The notes under the pieces were generated by a model that was not told where the DNA came from, ran no database searches, and saw only the letters and a list, made by a program, of their open reading frames with translations. A DNA stretch of 64,000 nt from Cheiracanthium punctorium (Eukaryota; Arthropoda; Arachnida; Araneae; Cheiracanthiidae). The stretch spans positions 123,345 through 187,344 of the forward strand of contig JAWZYV010013155.1 in assembly GCA_038373885.1 (NCBI GenBank). The letters run 5' to 3'. The position numbers and the translations under genes were made by a program. This document shows, piece by piece, positions 34,943 through 45,399 of this stretch (position 1 is the first letter of the stretch; each line of letters starts with the position of its first letter).

Positions 34943-35099
34943 CAGTGGCGTAGTCAAGGGGGTTCATAACCCCCCCCCTATGAGGAATTTTTTGCCATAC
35001 AAAATGTATATTCTTCACTCCCTTATCATACACCCGTATACATCTATGTGAGTTTCAGAAGACGTAACCCCCCATGAAAAATTTCTAGCTACGCCACTG
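34943..35099 (-). mobile_element. Intact hAT-type MITE (157 bp)
   Basis: Best copy of the family: starts CAGTGGCGTAGTCAAGG, ends TTCTAGCTACGCCACTG (inverted ends), with a perfect 8-bp target duplication attcacgt at 34935-34942 and 35100-35107. An 8-bp duplication plus CAGTGGCG ends points to mobilisation by a hAT transposase. Confidence 0.92.
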
Positions 35100-35121
35100 A
35101 TTCACGTACATATAGCTTAGT

Positions 35122-35265
35122 CATAGCTGCCAACCACTTTTTCTACATGACTTTTCGGTTTAAAATATAGCAAAATTTTTGTGGCTGGTTACTATTTTGA
35201 AAAAAAAATTAAAAAATATTCTGTTTACAAAAAATGGTTAATTATATTTGGCAGTTGGCAGCTCT
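35122..35265. mobile_element. Small MITE with CATAGCTGCCAAC ends
   Basis: catagctgccaac at the left and gttggcagct at the right are inverted. The ends match those of the 470-bp element at 61538-62007, so this is a short relative. The last bases are mutated and no target duplication is clear. Confidence 0.65.
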
Positions 35266-35571
35266 AACTTACTATATGTAAGTGTAAATTATTGGAGGTG
35301 TTCGAGCTCTATGAGTCATAGAATTCTATACCTATGTAAGGTAAGTATCCATGTTAATATCTTCCTACCATGTTATAAGTTAAAAATAGAAGCAAAGTAA
35401 AAAATCCAGAGGAAAACAAAAAAAAAAAAAAAAATTCGATGAGTTGGTGCATTTTAGACACATCTGAACTTTTCTTCATTTCATACTTTACATTGCATAA
35501 TCTGATTTTAATTAACCAGAGCCTGGCGAGGGCAGCTTATAGTAACATTGTGTGTTACATGGCGTCACAAT

Positions 35572-35642
35572 GAATCATGATCGAAATCATGATTGAATAA
35601 ATCATGATTGAAATGATATGAATAAATCATGATTGAAATCAA
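35572..35642 (+). repeat. Short tandem 'aatcatgattgaa' repeat
   Basis: Four imperfect units of 'aatcatgattgaa(ata)', one expanded by 'atgatatg'. Low-complexity. Confidence 0.8.
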
Positions 35643-36360
35643 AAGAAGAAAATTTTTAAAATAAAGGTTTTTTTAAACGTTTGTAAATGGCGTGAAATAC
35701 TTTTTTTTATGTTAGTATAAATTAGTTTTCTGTATTTAGTGGTAAATTATTGGGTGGGCTCAGCCCCTATTCACAATTTATTGGGGGGGGGGCTCGAGCC
35801 CCACGGGCCCATATAACTCTACGCCTATGGACTCCACTGTGAAGTCACTGTATGACTTTTTTGTGAGATATCGAATTTTTGGACTTCAAAATGACGTCCC
35901 ATTGGTCATTTGTTGCAACTTTGGAAACAAATTTATTTTCACTAACATTTTGTAGCAATTTATTTCGTCAAACATTGAATAAATAAATCCGAAAATGATA
36001 GCGAGTAACTTAGTAAAATTTCGCAGTTATGAAGTATGGAATTTAGTTGAATTTATTAATTTAACAAATAAATTACTTCTTTTGAACAAAACTATATTAT
36101 TTATAAAAATATTATTCTGAAAAATATTAGAGTTGAGAGTTCTAATCACAATGGAGAAAACTAAGTATCTGCCCATAAAGTTGAAAAATCCCTTTCACAT
36201 CCCCGTGGTATGTATGTTTCAGTAGTGTATATGGGCTTCCATACCTGGGGGAGGAGTGGCGATCCGGTATTTTAAACCTTATTGTCATTAGAATTAATGT
36301 AAATATCTTAAACTAGCTGTTTTTTAATAATTACTTTAAATTTCCCGTTTCCGCGGTTTA

Positions 36361-36812
36361 ATGGGTTGGAAAGGAAATTTGACAAATGGCCAAACTGATC
36401 TGTGTATCTTTCAAGGAGGTTCTGTGGCCACTCGCAGTTATGTGTACGTTATACTCGAACCCCAAGTTGCACTGTTTAGGGCAGCTGTTTGTCCAGAGTT
36501 CTTGCTAATGGATGACAATGCTCAGCCACATCGAGCATATATGGTGTCAGAATACCTGCACACAGAAGATAACACTCGAATTTATTGGCCACTGCACTCA
36601 CAAGGTATGGAACCTATTGAGAATGCGTGTGGTCCCTTAGTGCACCGATTTCAGCCTGTAATATTCCTTCTCGGATTAGGCAAGAGCTGATAAATGCACT
36701 TTTAGAATAGTTAATTGCATTTCCACAAGACTTGATCGACACTTTAGTATATTCAGTGAAATCAGGATGTGAGATATACATATCTATCCGAAGTAACCAT
36801 ATATCATATTAA
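36361..36812 (+). pseudogene. Tc1-type transposase, C-terminal half, frameshifted
   Basis: In the first frame the Tc1 catalytic core is clear: 'NGQTDLCIFQGGSVATRSY' (about 36382-36438), then 'EFLLMDDNAQPHRAY' (36500-36544, second catalytic Asp in DDNAQPH), then 'RIYWPLHSQGMEPIEN' (36578-36624), where ARSPDLNPIEH would stand. After about 36640 the tail continues in another frame ('RIRQELINALLE', stop, 'LIAFPQDLIDTLVYSVKS', to 36812). Thus one frameshift and one stop. The N-terminal helix-turn-helix half is missing. The conserved ...NPIEH becomes MEPIEN, losing a typical residue set. Confidence 0.9.
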
Positions 36813-37187
36813 GGGGGAAAATGCCAGAAGGACTACTTAATTTTTTCATCATTTTTTAATTTAAATAAACTTGGTTTCCACTTCAATATTTTGAGAATAA
36901 TCAACTGCCGATTTGTAATTTATGTTGACTAATGCTTCTGTAAACTTCTATTAATAATTTTTCATTACGTATGTTTCGTTTTATTTCATTCATCACCCTA
37001 CAATTTTGATGACCTATGTATAGATACCAAAGTAGGGGAAGGTGGCCCAAAATGATCCTAGATGGCAAAACGATCCACATATGTAGGTATCGCTATCTAC
37101 CGGATAACACAAAATCTAGTTGTGCCAAGTGAAGAAGAAGCAATGCCGGTATTCAAGCTGTCACAGTATTACGTGTCTAAAGATAAT

Positions 37188-38082
37188 TGTGGTGGAGTGA
37201 AAAGAGCAGTAAAATATAATTTTGATACTGTTTCCATAAAAATACCACACAAGTGGACAATAAATTACAAGAGGCGCCAGGCAATGGACAGTCTGGACAC
37301 TATAGCACAATGAACTGTCAACGTTAAAATATTTATGGCCGAAAATGATATGCAAATTTGGCGGGATATATTACCCCGATGTCCCACCTACATGTCCGGG
37401 ATTCGACGAGGGGATGCATTAATTCCCCGATGCGAGCAAATAAAAAACTCCAGCCAATGATGTAAGAAAAAAAAAGAAACAGCCCCGTGGGAGAAAAAAG
37501 AAGACAGGACGAGCGTGCTTCAGAAGAAAGTTTTGGAGAAGGTGTGTGAGAAGAGAGGACGAGAGGACTTAAAATCAGTGTGTGCTTCAAATCAGTGTGT
37601 GCTTCGAATCAGTGTGATGAAGTTGTGTTCAAAAAAGAATCGGTGTTGCTTGGTGATGGCCTAAGAGAAAGAAAGCGGTCCCAATAGTGCACGCGTCGAT
37701 CGTTCCCTGTGTAAAGATGGCTACCTCATCATAATGGTGAATATCCAAACTATTTATTTCCTAATGGTGTTTCAAACCTTTTGTGGGTACCCTTTATCCT
37801 CCAAAACCACATCTCCCCAGATACTTTGTAATTTTAAAATTATTTCAATATCGTCTTTTAATTAATATTATTGGAATGCCTAAGAATAAATGGAATTTAT
37901 TTGCAGTTCATATAGTCTTTAGTTTTTTTTAGTGTTTAGGTGTATGTCAATCATTTTCCTTTTTTCAGCGTAATCCTAGGAGTACTTGCCAGGTAGGTTA
38001 TGCGCGGCAAATCCCACCTTACGATCATCTTTGGCCTTAGTATTCATCAAATTTTATTCATAACAAAATTCAAACCACCACA
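37188..38082 (+). repeat. Left LTR, sense orientation (895 bp)
   Basis: Starts TGTGGTGG and ends CCACCACA, an 8-bp inverted terminus of the TG...CA type. An AATAAA signal at 37885-37890 lies about 200 bp before the LTR end, as expected for the R region. Orientation is fixed by the PBS immediately downstream. Small minus-strand frames here (for example 37161-37355) are mirrored in the right arm and are not genes. Confidence 0.9.
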
Positions 38083-38085
38083 TAA

Positions 38086-38103
38086 TGGTGCCGTGACCAG
38101 GAT
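38086..38103 (+). other. tRNA-His primer-binding site at the palindrome centre
   Basis: TGGTGCCGTGACCAGGAT is the exact complement of the 3' 18 nt, including CCA, of arthropod tRNA-His(GUG). It starts 3 bases after the LTR. The inverted sequence begins directly after base 18, the point where plus-strand strong-stop DNA normally ends because of the modified A58 in the tRNA. Confidence 0.9.
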
Positions 38104-38109
38104 CCATTA

Positions 38110-39031
38110 TGTGGGGGTTTGAATTGTGTTATGATTAAAATTTGATGAATACTAAGGCCAAAAATGATCGTAAGGTGGGATTGTGCCGCGCATAACCTAC
38201 CTGGCAAGTACTCCTAGGATTACGCTGAAAAAAGGAAAATGATTGACATACACCTAAACACTAAAAAAAACTAAAGACTATATGAACTGCAAATAAATTC
38301 CATTTATTCTTAAACATTCCAATAATATTAATTAAAAGACGATATTGAAATAATTTTAAAATTACAAAGTATCTGGGGAGATGTGGTTTTGGAGGATAAA
38401 GGGTATCCACAAAAGGTTTGAAACACCATTAGGAAATAAATAGTTTGAATATTCACCATTATGATGAGGTAGCCATCTTTACACAGGGCACGATCGACGC
38501 GTGCACTATTGGGACCGCTTTCTTTCTCTTAGGCCATCACCAAACAACACCGATTCTTTTTTTTGAACACAACTTCATCACACTGATTCGAAGCACACAC
38601 TGATTTGAAGCACACACTGATTTTAAGTCCTCTCGTCCTCTCTTCTCACACACCTTCTCCAAAACTTCCTGGTGGCTCCAAAACTTCCTTTTGAAGCACG
38701 CTCGTCCTGTCTTCTTTTTTTTCCCACGGGGCTGTTTCTTTTTTTTTTCCCTCTTACATCATTGGCTGGAGTTTTTTATTTGCTCGCATCGGGGAATTAA
38801 TGCATCCCCTCGTCGAATCCCGGACATGTAGGTGGGACATCGGGGTAATATATCCCGCCAAATTTGCATATCATTTTCGGCCATAAATATTTTAACGTTG
38901 ACAGTTCATTGTGCTATATTGTCCAGACTGTCCATTGCCTGGCGCCTCTTGTAATTTATTGTCCACTTGTGTGGTATTTTTATGGAAACAGTATCAAAAT
39001 TATATTTTACTGCTCTTTTCACTCCACCACA
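38110..39031 (-). repeat. Right LTR, inverted (922 bp)
   Basis: Reverse complement of 37188-38082, starting TGTGGGGGTTTG (one change from TGTGGTGG) and ending CCACCACA. It is longer by a tandem copy of 'ctccaaaacttcctggtgg' near 38658-38690 and by longer T-tracts. The ataat duplication follows. Confidence 0.9.
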
Positions 39032-39774
39032 ATAATTCTTCAAAAAACTGTCAACCAAACACTACCTTTCGTATTTATTTAGATGTACAGTCTCTCATGT
39101 ACAGGAATATGACATGGTTTATTGAATAGAGTATGTTTATAGATGGGAATTACGTTTGCTGAGTTTGTTATGTTTCTCGGCGTCATCCAGTAATATAACA
39201 TAAAGTGAACAGCCTTATAGATGGGTAGAGTATCTATCAACTGAAGAAACTTAAGTGCCTGTTCTTAGCCATCATGACATCCCTTCAACCGTTCTAAAAA
39301 TGCGTGACTCCCATTATATTATTTAATTTATTTCTGCCCTTACTGAAGGACATAACTTTTTAATTATAATTTTGAAACACTACATTTTATTTTTTGTGAC
39401 CCTTTTTTATTTTAAAATTTTCATAAAATAAATTATGCATACTATACGATTGTAAAACATATTTTATTTCATTATATACAGTCATAATTACCTTCACATC
39501 TTTTATTTTGCCGATAGAAAACACAGTTATTTTCAAATGAAGGATCGTTTTACTCTTGAGGTGAGGTTAAAATGATCCTTTGGATGCTTTCTCAAAATTC
39601 TATTTTTTTTTCATTACTCAATGTGGTTTTAAAATATTATTAAAATATATTTAAGATGCAAGATATCGTGTAAAATATGCCAACAAAAGGCCAAAGTTTT
39701 ATTTAAACATTTACGTTATTTTATTCAAGTTTTCCCCTAAAGGGTATCATTTTAGCCTACATTCCCCTGTATGT

Positions 39775-41200
39775 TTCTACAAAGAAGTACTTACTTCATA
39801 AGATGTTTGTATCTAATAAGTATACTTTTATCGAATAAATGGAATTTAAAAAATATTCGGCCTGTATTTGTTACAATTGAAGTACTTGTGCTTTACATAT
39901 ACTTATGAGTTTCTTACAAGGAAGAGTTGCTGAATCGCTTTTTGATGTGATTTATAGTAACTCGCTAACTGCATTAAAGATAAACCAGTATAAGTACTTT
40001 TGGCTTAGAAGACAAATTCTATTTCAATAAATTTCGACAAACAAAATAAATAAATATTCATCACATTGCTATGCTTCGCATATGAAATAAATTCTCAAAA
40101 ATACATGTAAGCATATAAAAAAAATAAGATTGAAGATTTATATTCCGAATAAAAAAATGCGCAAGAAAAGTATACATTTTAAAAATTCCATATTCTTCCC
40201 CATTATGGGAAACGGCCCAAGAAATTCTATACCAATAACTTCAGAACATACTTCGGAACTACATATTTCATCGAAAAGTGGCGTAAATGCGCAGTAAAAC
40301 AAAAACAACAATGTAGAACACGTTTTTCATTTCACCTTTGTTAGATGTGCTTCCTATTCTAATTTTTTTCTTTCAAGAACTGAAAATTGCATTGTTTTTG
40401 TAGCGCATGAAGTTGAAAATAACTACAGTTTCTTGCATGATTTGAGGCTAGTCGTCGTAATGCAATTTTAGAATATTTCTCTGTTCTAAATACTAGCAAT
40501 ATTTAAATTGCTCTGGCATAAAAATTTAGGTTGCCGTGCTACGTTATCTGACTCAGAGTATCGGATTTGTACTGCTTCCATTAACGATTTTGTTCCGAAA
40601 AATTCTACCATGACATGAAAATACATACATGAAAATCGATGAAATTCTGTCGTATAAAAAATTGCTACAGTAACAATAAGTTAAAACGTTTCTTTATTCA
40701 ATAGAATTTTTTTTTATTTAGTTCAAAATGCATAGTAATTTAAAAGTTCAGCAGTACAATCACCATATACAGTAAATATAAGAATATATATATAGTTTTA
40801 GTAATTAATATGATAACTTTTTGTCAAACATAATGTATTTGTAGAGTTTGAAAATCACTTAATTTTTTCTTATATTTAATTTCCATATTAATCAGTGCAT
40901 AAATATGATTTTTTTTCGCCATGATACATTTATTTTAAAATATATGTTTCAACACTGAAATTTAAATTGAATTACAGTATTTATAGAATATTTATAGATA
41001 TGTCCTCTAACCAACTCGTTGTCACAAATTGAGTCATACAATAAAACACTAAAAAACTGTTATCAAACGACAGATAAATTCTTATACAAAGTTTTGTGTA
41101 GTAATAATGTGTCAACATAAAATTTAAATTTATTTACTTAGCGGAATCACGGTAGAATCTTTGTTTAAATTGAAACTAGAATGTAATATTTAGCTTGTTC
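39775..41200. other. AT-rich intergenic stretch
   Basis: No coding frame, repeat family or inverted structure recognised. Composition is strongly AT. Confidence 0.45.
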
Positions 41201-41216
41201 TGGGTAAGTTAAAGCT

Positions 41217-41369
41217 ATGCGGAAGGGCTATCTGCCCAAGCGTGGGGACATGCCTTGGGTGGAGGACTTTTTAAGGATACTTAGTGATGATTATCAAGAA
41301 AGCCTTAACATTAACGAAATGCTTGAACTCTTAGTGTACAGAGGTTACACTGATTATTGGGCACAATAA
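41217..41369 (+). CDS. 50-residue protein-like ORF with its own poly(A) signal
   Basis: ATG at 41217 (purine at -3; in-frame TAA just upstream at 41205) opens a 50-residue frame, MRKGYLPKRGDMPWVEDF then LRILSDDYQESL, ending RGYTDYWAQ and stop. It is acidic in the middle and free of low-complexity sequence, with codon use unlike the AT-rich noise around it. An AATAAA at 41395 follows 26 bases after the stop. It could be the terminal exon of a larger gene (a GTAAG at 41204 and AG at 41207-41208 and 41213-41214 are nearby, but polypyrimidine tracts are weak), a free-standing small gene or a transposon-borne ORF. I do not recognise the family. Confidence 0.5.
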   Translation: MRKGYLPKRGDMPWVEDFLRILSDDYQESLNINEMLELLVYRGYTDYWAQ

Positions 41370-41394
41370 TTTATTTATTTTTTTCCTTTATTTA

Positions 41395-41400
41395 AATAAA
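41395..41400 (+). promoter_or_regulatory. Poly(A) signal AATAAA for the 41217 ORF
   Basis: Canonical hexamer 26 bases past the stop codon, followed by a T-run within 10 bases. Spacing fits a very short 3' UTR. Confidence 0.4.
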
Positions 41401-41404
41401 GCGA

Positions 41405-42430
41405 CTTTTTAATGAATCCATCGCTACAAATACTTATTAGCAAACAAATTTGATACCGTTGTTTATTACCTCGAGGTATTCCAATCGCGATTTCCTAGAA
41501 ACAAAGGAAAAGAACAAGGTAAACATGGTTCCATTGTTTAAGTTTTATAAACCTCTGTATAAACAATGTACATTTGGCCCTTTTGCAAGAAATTAAGGGA
41601 ACGAAAAAATATATATGATTACCCTTTGGTACGTTCGTAATAGTTCAAAGAAACTTCCTAAATGGGACAGATTCTTTATGGCAACTTTATTAAATATTAC
41701 AAAAGTATAAAAATAAAATATTTATGTAAACAGTATACGCATTGAATAACATATATATATCCCAAAAGCACAAAAACTAAAAAGTCAGTTTATACTCAGT
41801 TGAATGAAAAAAATCGAATATTACGGCCCAGGAATGCTTTTGAGTTGAATAAGAAATAAAAGGAATTATTTCTTTCTGCTAACTATAAATTGAGTTTATT
41901 CTTGCGAATGATAAATTATACTTCAGCTCATCCAAAGAAGTAAACTATTCAACTATAAGACAAAATCATAATTTAAACTCAAAAACATGGAAAATAGATT
42001 TAAACAAATATACTTACATAAAATGCTTTTGTATTATTCAGTGGTACGTTAAATCGAAAAAGAATCAACACTTCTGAAGCAATCTGTAAGTAATAAAACT
42101 TTCATAAAAGTATGAAGCCGGCTTTTTTCAACCTCCGCCCCCCCTTTTTATCATTTTTACTAAATCGAGTTTTCAACAATTTCAGATTAAAATGTAGCTC
42201 TTAGACATCTTTCACAGTTAGAAATGAGACGCAAAGTTGATAAAAAATTACATTATTTGAAAAAATAGATACTTTGATTTTGAACAAATACTGAAGTAAA
42301 ATTTTCTTTGGAGATGAAATAATATTCTTTTTTTTTAAGAAAAAGGGATCACAAAAGTAAAAAATCCCTTTTCAAGTACGGTTGAATTCGAAATTAAATA
42401 TATCAGTATATATCGAGATATATATATGAC
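41405..42430. other. AT-rich intergenic stretch
   Basis: Only a C-tract at about 42138 and short AT runs; no gene, repeat family or palindrome recognised. Confidence 0.45.
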
Positions 42431-42437
42431 ATATATA

Positions 42438-43494
42438 CTGGGTGTTTCAAAATAGATGTTACAGCGATTATCTTTTAAACCGTATGCGATAGAAACATAC
42501 TTTCAATTAGAAAAGTTCGTCAAATTATGAGTAGCTTTCAGATACGGCATTTTTTTACTGGGGGATGTATACATATTAAAATACGAAATTTAATTTTTAT
42601 ACGGTCCCTCCTTTCCTTTCAGTTATATTCAGATAAAAGTTGCCTTTATCTAATAAAATTAGTAAAAAAATTCTCGTGTCTCCAAGTGAAATAGTTTCGA
42701 AGATATTGCAATTTGAAAATTTTGGCATTGGCCGCCAAGTACTATGAGGTTGTCTCAAAAGTGAAAAAGATGTAATTACTTTTCAAATGAAGTTAATTTA
42801 TATTAATAGTCACCCAATAGACACAATAGACTCTTCAGATCCTAGTTTAGCTAGAATTTTCCTAAAACGCACGTTTGACAATTTCTATTGAAAGTTACCA
42901 CACCATAATAACCCACACCATTATTTTGTCATTTTTTTTCACGCTTTAAAATTCTATCCTCTATCAGCGCGATGTAAATACTGGATGACTCCGATAAAGC
43001 ACTAAATTATCGCTAATTTCATAGCGCAGTACCGATCCATTCAGGTAAAATTGTACCTGTTAATTTCACATGTTTGAACGCGTATAATTGCCATTCCCAA
43101 CAATTAGATCATTATTTAACATTTATCAACTCATAGTGGGTCCCCTAAAATAAAGATTTATTAGTGTGGAAACCTATACCAGCACAGTAGGGAAGGTGGT
43201 GTAAGTCACCATTTTTAACATTAGATTTCTGGCCAACTATTTCACTTTGAGACACGGGATGTTTTAAATTAATTTTCATAGACAAAGAGCAACATTTTTC
43301 TAAATATAAGTGATATTAAAGGAAGAACCGATTAAAAATTAAATTTCGCATTTTAATATGTATACAGCTCCCAGTAAAAATTGGCCATATCAGAATTCTA
43401 ATCTTAATTTTACGAATTCTGCCAATTGAAAGAAAGTTTCTATCACTTATGGTTTAAAAGATAATCTCTGGAACATCTATTTTGAAACACCCGG
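42438..43494. mobile_element. Mariner-type MITE, 1.06 kb, with about 200-bp inverted ends
   Basis: Ends CTGGGTGTTTCAAAATAGATG and the inverse (...ACATCTATTTTGAAACACCCGG), both next to TA (42436-42437; 43495-43496), the mariner target. The arms continue inward for about 200 bp ('ccgtatgcgatagaaac', 'attaaaatacgaaatttaat' and complements). The centre (42700-43230) has no transposase. A second, interrupted member lies at 28570-30945. Confidence 0.85.
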
Positions 43495-43694
43495 TATATA
43501 TAAATGAAACTAAACTTTGTTTATCTAAAGTATTCGCAATAAAAAATAAATAAATAAATAAATAAATATCATCGTTATGCTTGTTATTTTCAGTATCGAA
43601 AACTCCTCTAAAAATACGTTATACTCTAAAAAAATTATCTTGAAACCTTTTTTAATATCATAAGATTGCTATTAGAGTGCGTATTATTCATAAG

Positions 43695-44210
43695 TTACAC
43701 ATTTATCCACGCTACAGAAGCAAACAAGATGTGAATAAAATATTCCGGAATTTTCAAAGTTTTATAACAGGTACTTGGAGTCCAATTCTGAGATATTATT
43801 GAAGACCACCGTGTACATGAACTCAGTGTAAGTGCATGTTTCCAAATGTCCCCCTCGGCGGTCGCTAGTAGTTCCCAGGAGATGCCTATATTCAGATATT
43901 CTCCCTTTCTGATGACGATAGAAAATGTGGTGGCAAACTCAAGGAAGGATACATGCAGCTCTAAACGATACTTTTGGTGACATGAGCTGTCCTCTTCTGG
44001 CAAACAATTTGCGTTTCTTCGAGAACAATTGCCTTTTTACTGCAGGTTCCAAGTTAGTTCGCCATTTGGTGGTGATAATTGGAACTATTTTTTTTTCACT
44101 AAAGAAATCTGTTATGCCATTAGTTAAACACAAAATTTCGCCATATAATGATGAGTGATTTTGCTTTTAAACATCTGCAATATAGGGTCTTTCAATTATC
44201 GACACCCTGT
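43695..44210 (-). pseudogene. Mariner-superfamily element, 5' end and N-terminal fragment
   Basis: Reading the minus strand, a terminus CAGGGTGTCGATAATTG (44210-44194) is followed by a decayed N-terminal region. 'LFSKKRKLFARRGQLMSP' (about 44032-43979) resembles the REFRR...LRRGPMS helix-turn-helix of DUF4817-type transposases. Another frame later reads 'STCYKTLKIPEYFIHILF' (about 43760-43710), resembling the STVRKxLRKILHFYPYKI block. Frameshifts and stops break it. The match is by motif memory only, and the catalytic half is absent. Confidence 0.45.
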
Positions 44211-44960
44211 AAATTTTATAACTTCTTTTTCACACTAATTTTACAGCTCAGAGTCTCACCAAGGCTCCTATAATCTCAGTGTAATCAGTCATTTCGCATA
44301 TTTTTAAAACTGCACGCACACGTTATGTTTAGCAGGCGATTTAGTAGAATCTTTTTATGCAAATTCAATCTTACGAAAATAAGAGATTACGACAACTATT
44401 TGCTGTAATCATTCGAGGAAACAATTTTTAATTCTTAGATTCTTTTTTTGAATAGAAGGAAGTCAGAAATTAATTATGGACTACGAAAAAAAGAGGACTA
44501 TATTTCCATTCTTGCGCGGGCATGATTTAACAGTAATTGTGAAAGCTCTCTATGTAAAGCCATCAGCGAAAAGATAAAGTTAATTCATAATTTCAGAAAA
44601 TAGCTGAGCAAAACTTAGTTACTCTTTCTTAGAAGAATAGAAATCGTAAAGTGGAAGACGTAAAAACATGTTTCCGACGTTTCAGCCAGCATTTCATCTG
44701 CCATGATGAGCCTAATATCAAGCCAAGAGCTGTTTTGGAACTCACGGCTAAAAAAACGTGTGTTTTGTCCCTTCCATTTGTAGCTTTAATATGAGCAAAG
44801 TATCTTTCCTTACTAAATTGATTATGCTAAATTTATTTGTTCTTGACATTTTTCAAGAATTTCGTACCGTAATATAAACGCGAATCCAAAATTTAACCTC
44901 CAGATGGCACTGTAAACGGTTTCATTAGGCAACGCATAGCTACTTTATTGTATCTAGACA

Positions 44961-45010
44961 CAGTGGCGGCTCCTCTATTTGACCACATGAGAACGTGAAC
45001 CCCCCAAAGG
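44961..45010 (+). mobile_element. Possible hAT terminus CAGTGGCGGCTCCTC
   Basis: A hAT-like start followed by a C-tract, but no inverted partner or 8-bp duplication was found within several kilobases. Confidence 0.3.
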
Positions 45011-45139
45011 AAAATATACAAAATAAACACAGCAAATTAAATTTAAAAAAAAAATATTAAGTACACTTCTAGACTTTTGTGAATTTAAAACGCGAAGTTT
45101 TCTCTTCCCTCTCCCAGGTATTATTAAATACGCTTATCA

Positions 45140-45320
45140 TAGCTAACGAATTGTAATGTGGGTTCTACAGCAGAAAACATCATGGATCGCACCTGCAAAC
45201 GGAGAAATGGCCTCCCGAACCGTTCTCTGAGAACAGAAGCGGAGAGAGTCTCGGGAGCGGTCGTGTGCTGCTGCATACCGTTCGCACATTTTCACTGTGC
45301 ATACAAATCATTTTTCTGCG
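45140..45320. other. GC-elevated patch
   Basis: Includes 'gaaccgttctctgagaacag', with a TTCTC/GAGAA palindrome, and 'gagagtctcgggagcggtcg'. A 71-codon frame (45158-45373) crosses it but is unrecognised. It may belong to the element whose hAT-like end is at 44961. Confidence 0.3.
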
Positions 45321-45399
45321 GCTATATCTTCCAAATTCTCCCTTGGTTTATTATGTTCGGTTTTTTGATCTAATTTTTTTTTTCATTTTCTTAATTTTT

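Larger units (their letters stand above)
34882..35829. mobile_element. hAT-like non-autonomous element with two nested MITEs
   Basis: Ends CATAAGCGTAAAG and (inverted) CATAGGCGTAGAG. Flanked by gattccac (34874-34881) and gactccac (35830-35837), an 8-bp duplication with one change. Both subterminal regions have 'attattgggggg' with GC-rich 'gcccc' blocks, and a second degenerate copy of that right end lies at about 35287-35340. It carries the MITEs 34943-35099 and 35122-35265 and has no coding capacity. Confidence 0.7.
37188..39031. mobile_element. Palindromic LTR retrotransposon derivative: LTR, PBS, inverted LTR
   Basis: A whole LTR (895 bp), 3 bases, an 18-nt tRNA-His primer-binding site and the same LTR inverted (922 bp) form one palindrome of 1.84 kb. 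The outer ends are TGTGGTGG and CCACCACA. The flanks are identical 5-bp ataat (37183-37187 and 39032-39036), as produced by LTR-element integrase. Gag, pol and the polypurine tract are absent. Arms differ by a few substitutions and a 19-bp tandem duplication in the right arm, so it is not ancient. The palindrome includes the first three PBS bases; the 15-base unpaired hinge is the rest of the PBS. Two separate insertions would each have their own duplication, so integration of one palindromic DNA is the simpler reading. Confidence 0.88.
37031..39771. mobile_element. Possible older DNA element hosting the LTR palindrome
   Basis: 'ggggaaggtggcccaaaatg' near 37034 and, inverted, 'ggggaatgtaggctaaaatg' near 39770 look like related termini about 2.7 kb apart. 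Subterminal 'aaaacgatcc' motifs occur on both sides (37068; 39543 inverted). Removing the LTR structure leaves about 0.9 kb, a plausible non-autonomous size. No target duplication is clear. Confidence 0.4.

Noticed and set aside
37161..37355. Minus-strand ORF MHIIFGHKYFN... and its near-identical twin at 38864-39082
   Set aside because: The two peptides are identical only because they lie in the opposite arms of the LTR palindrome; they are non-coding LTR sequence.
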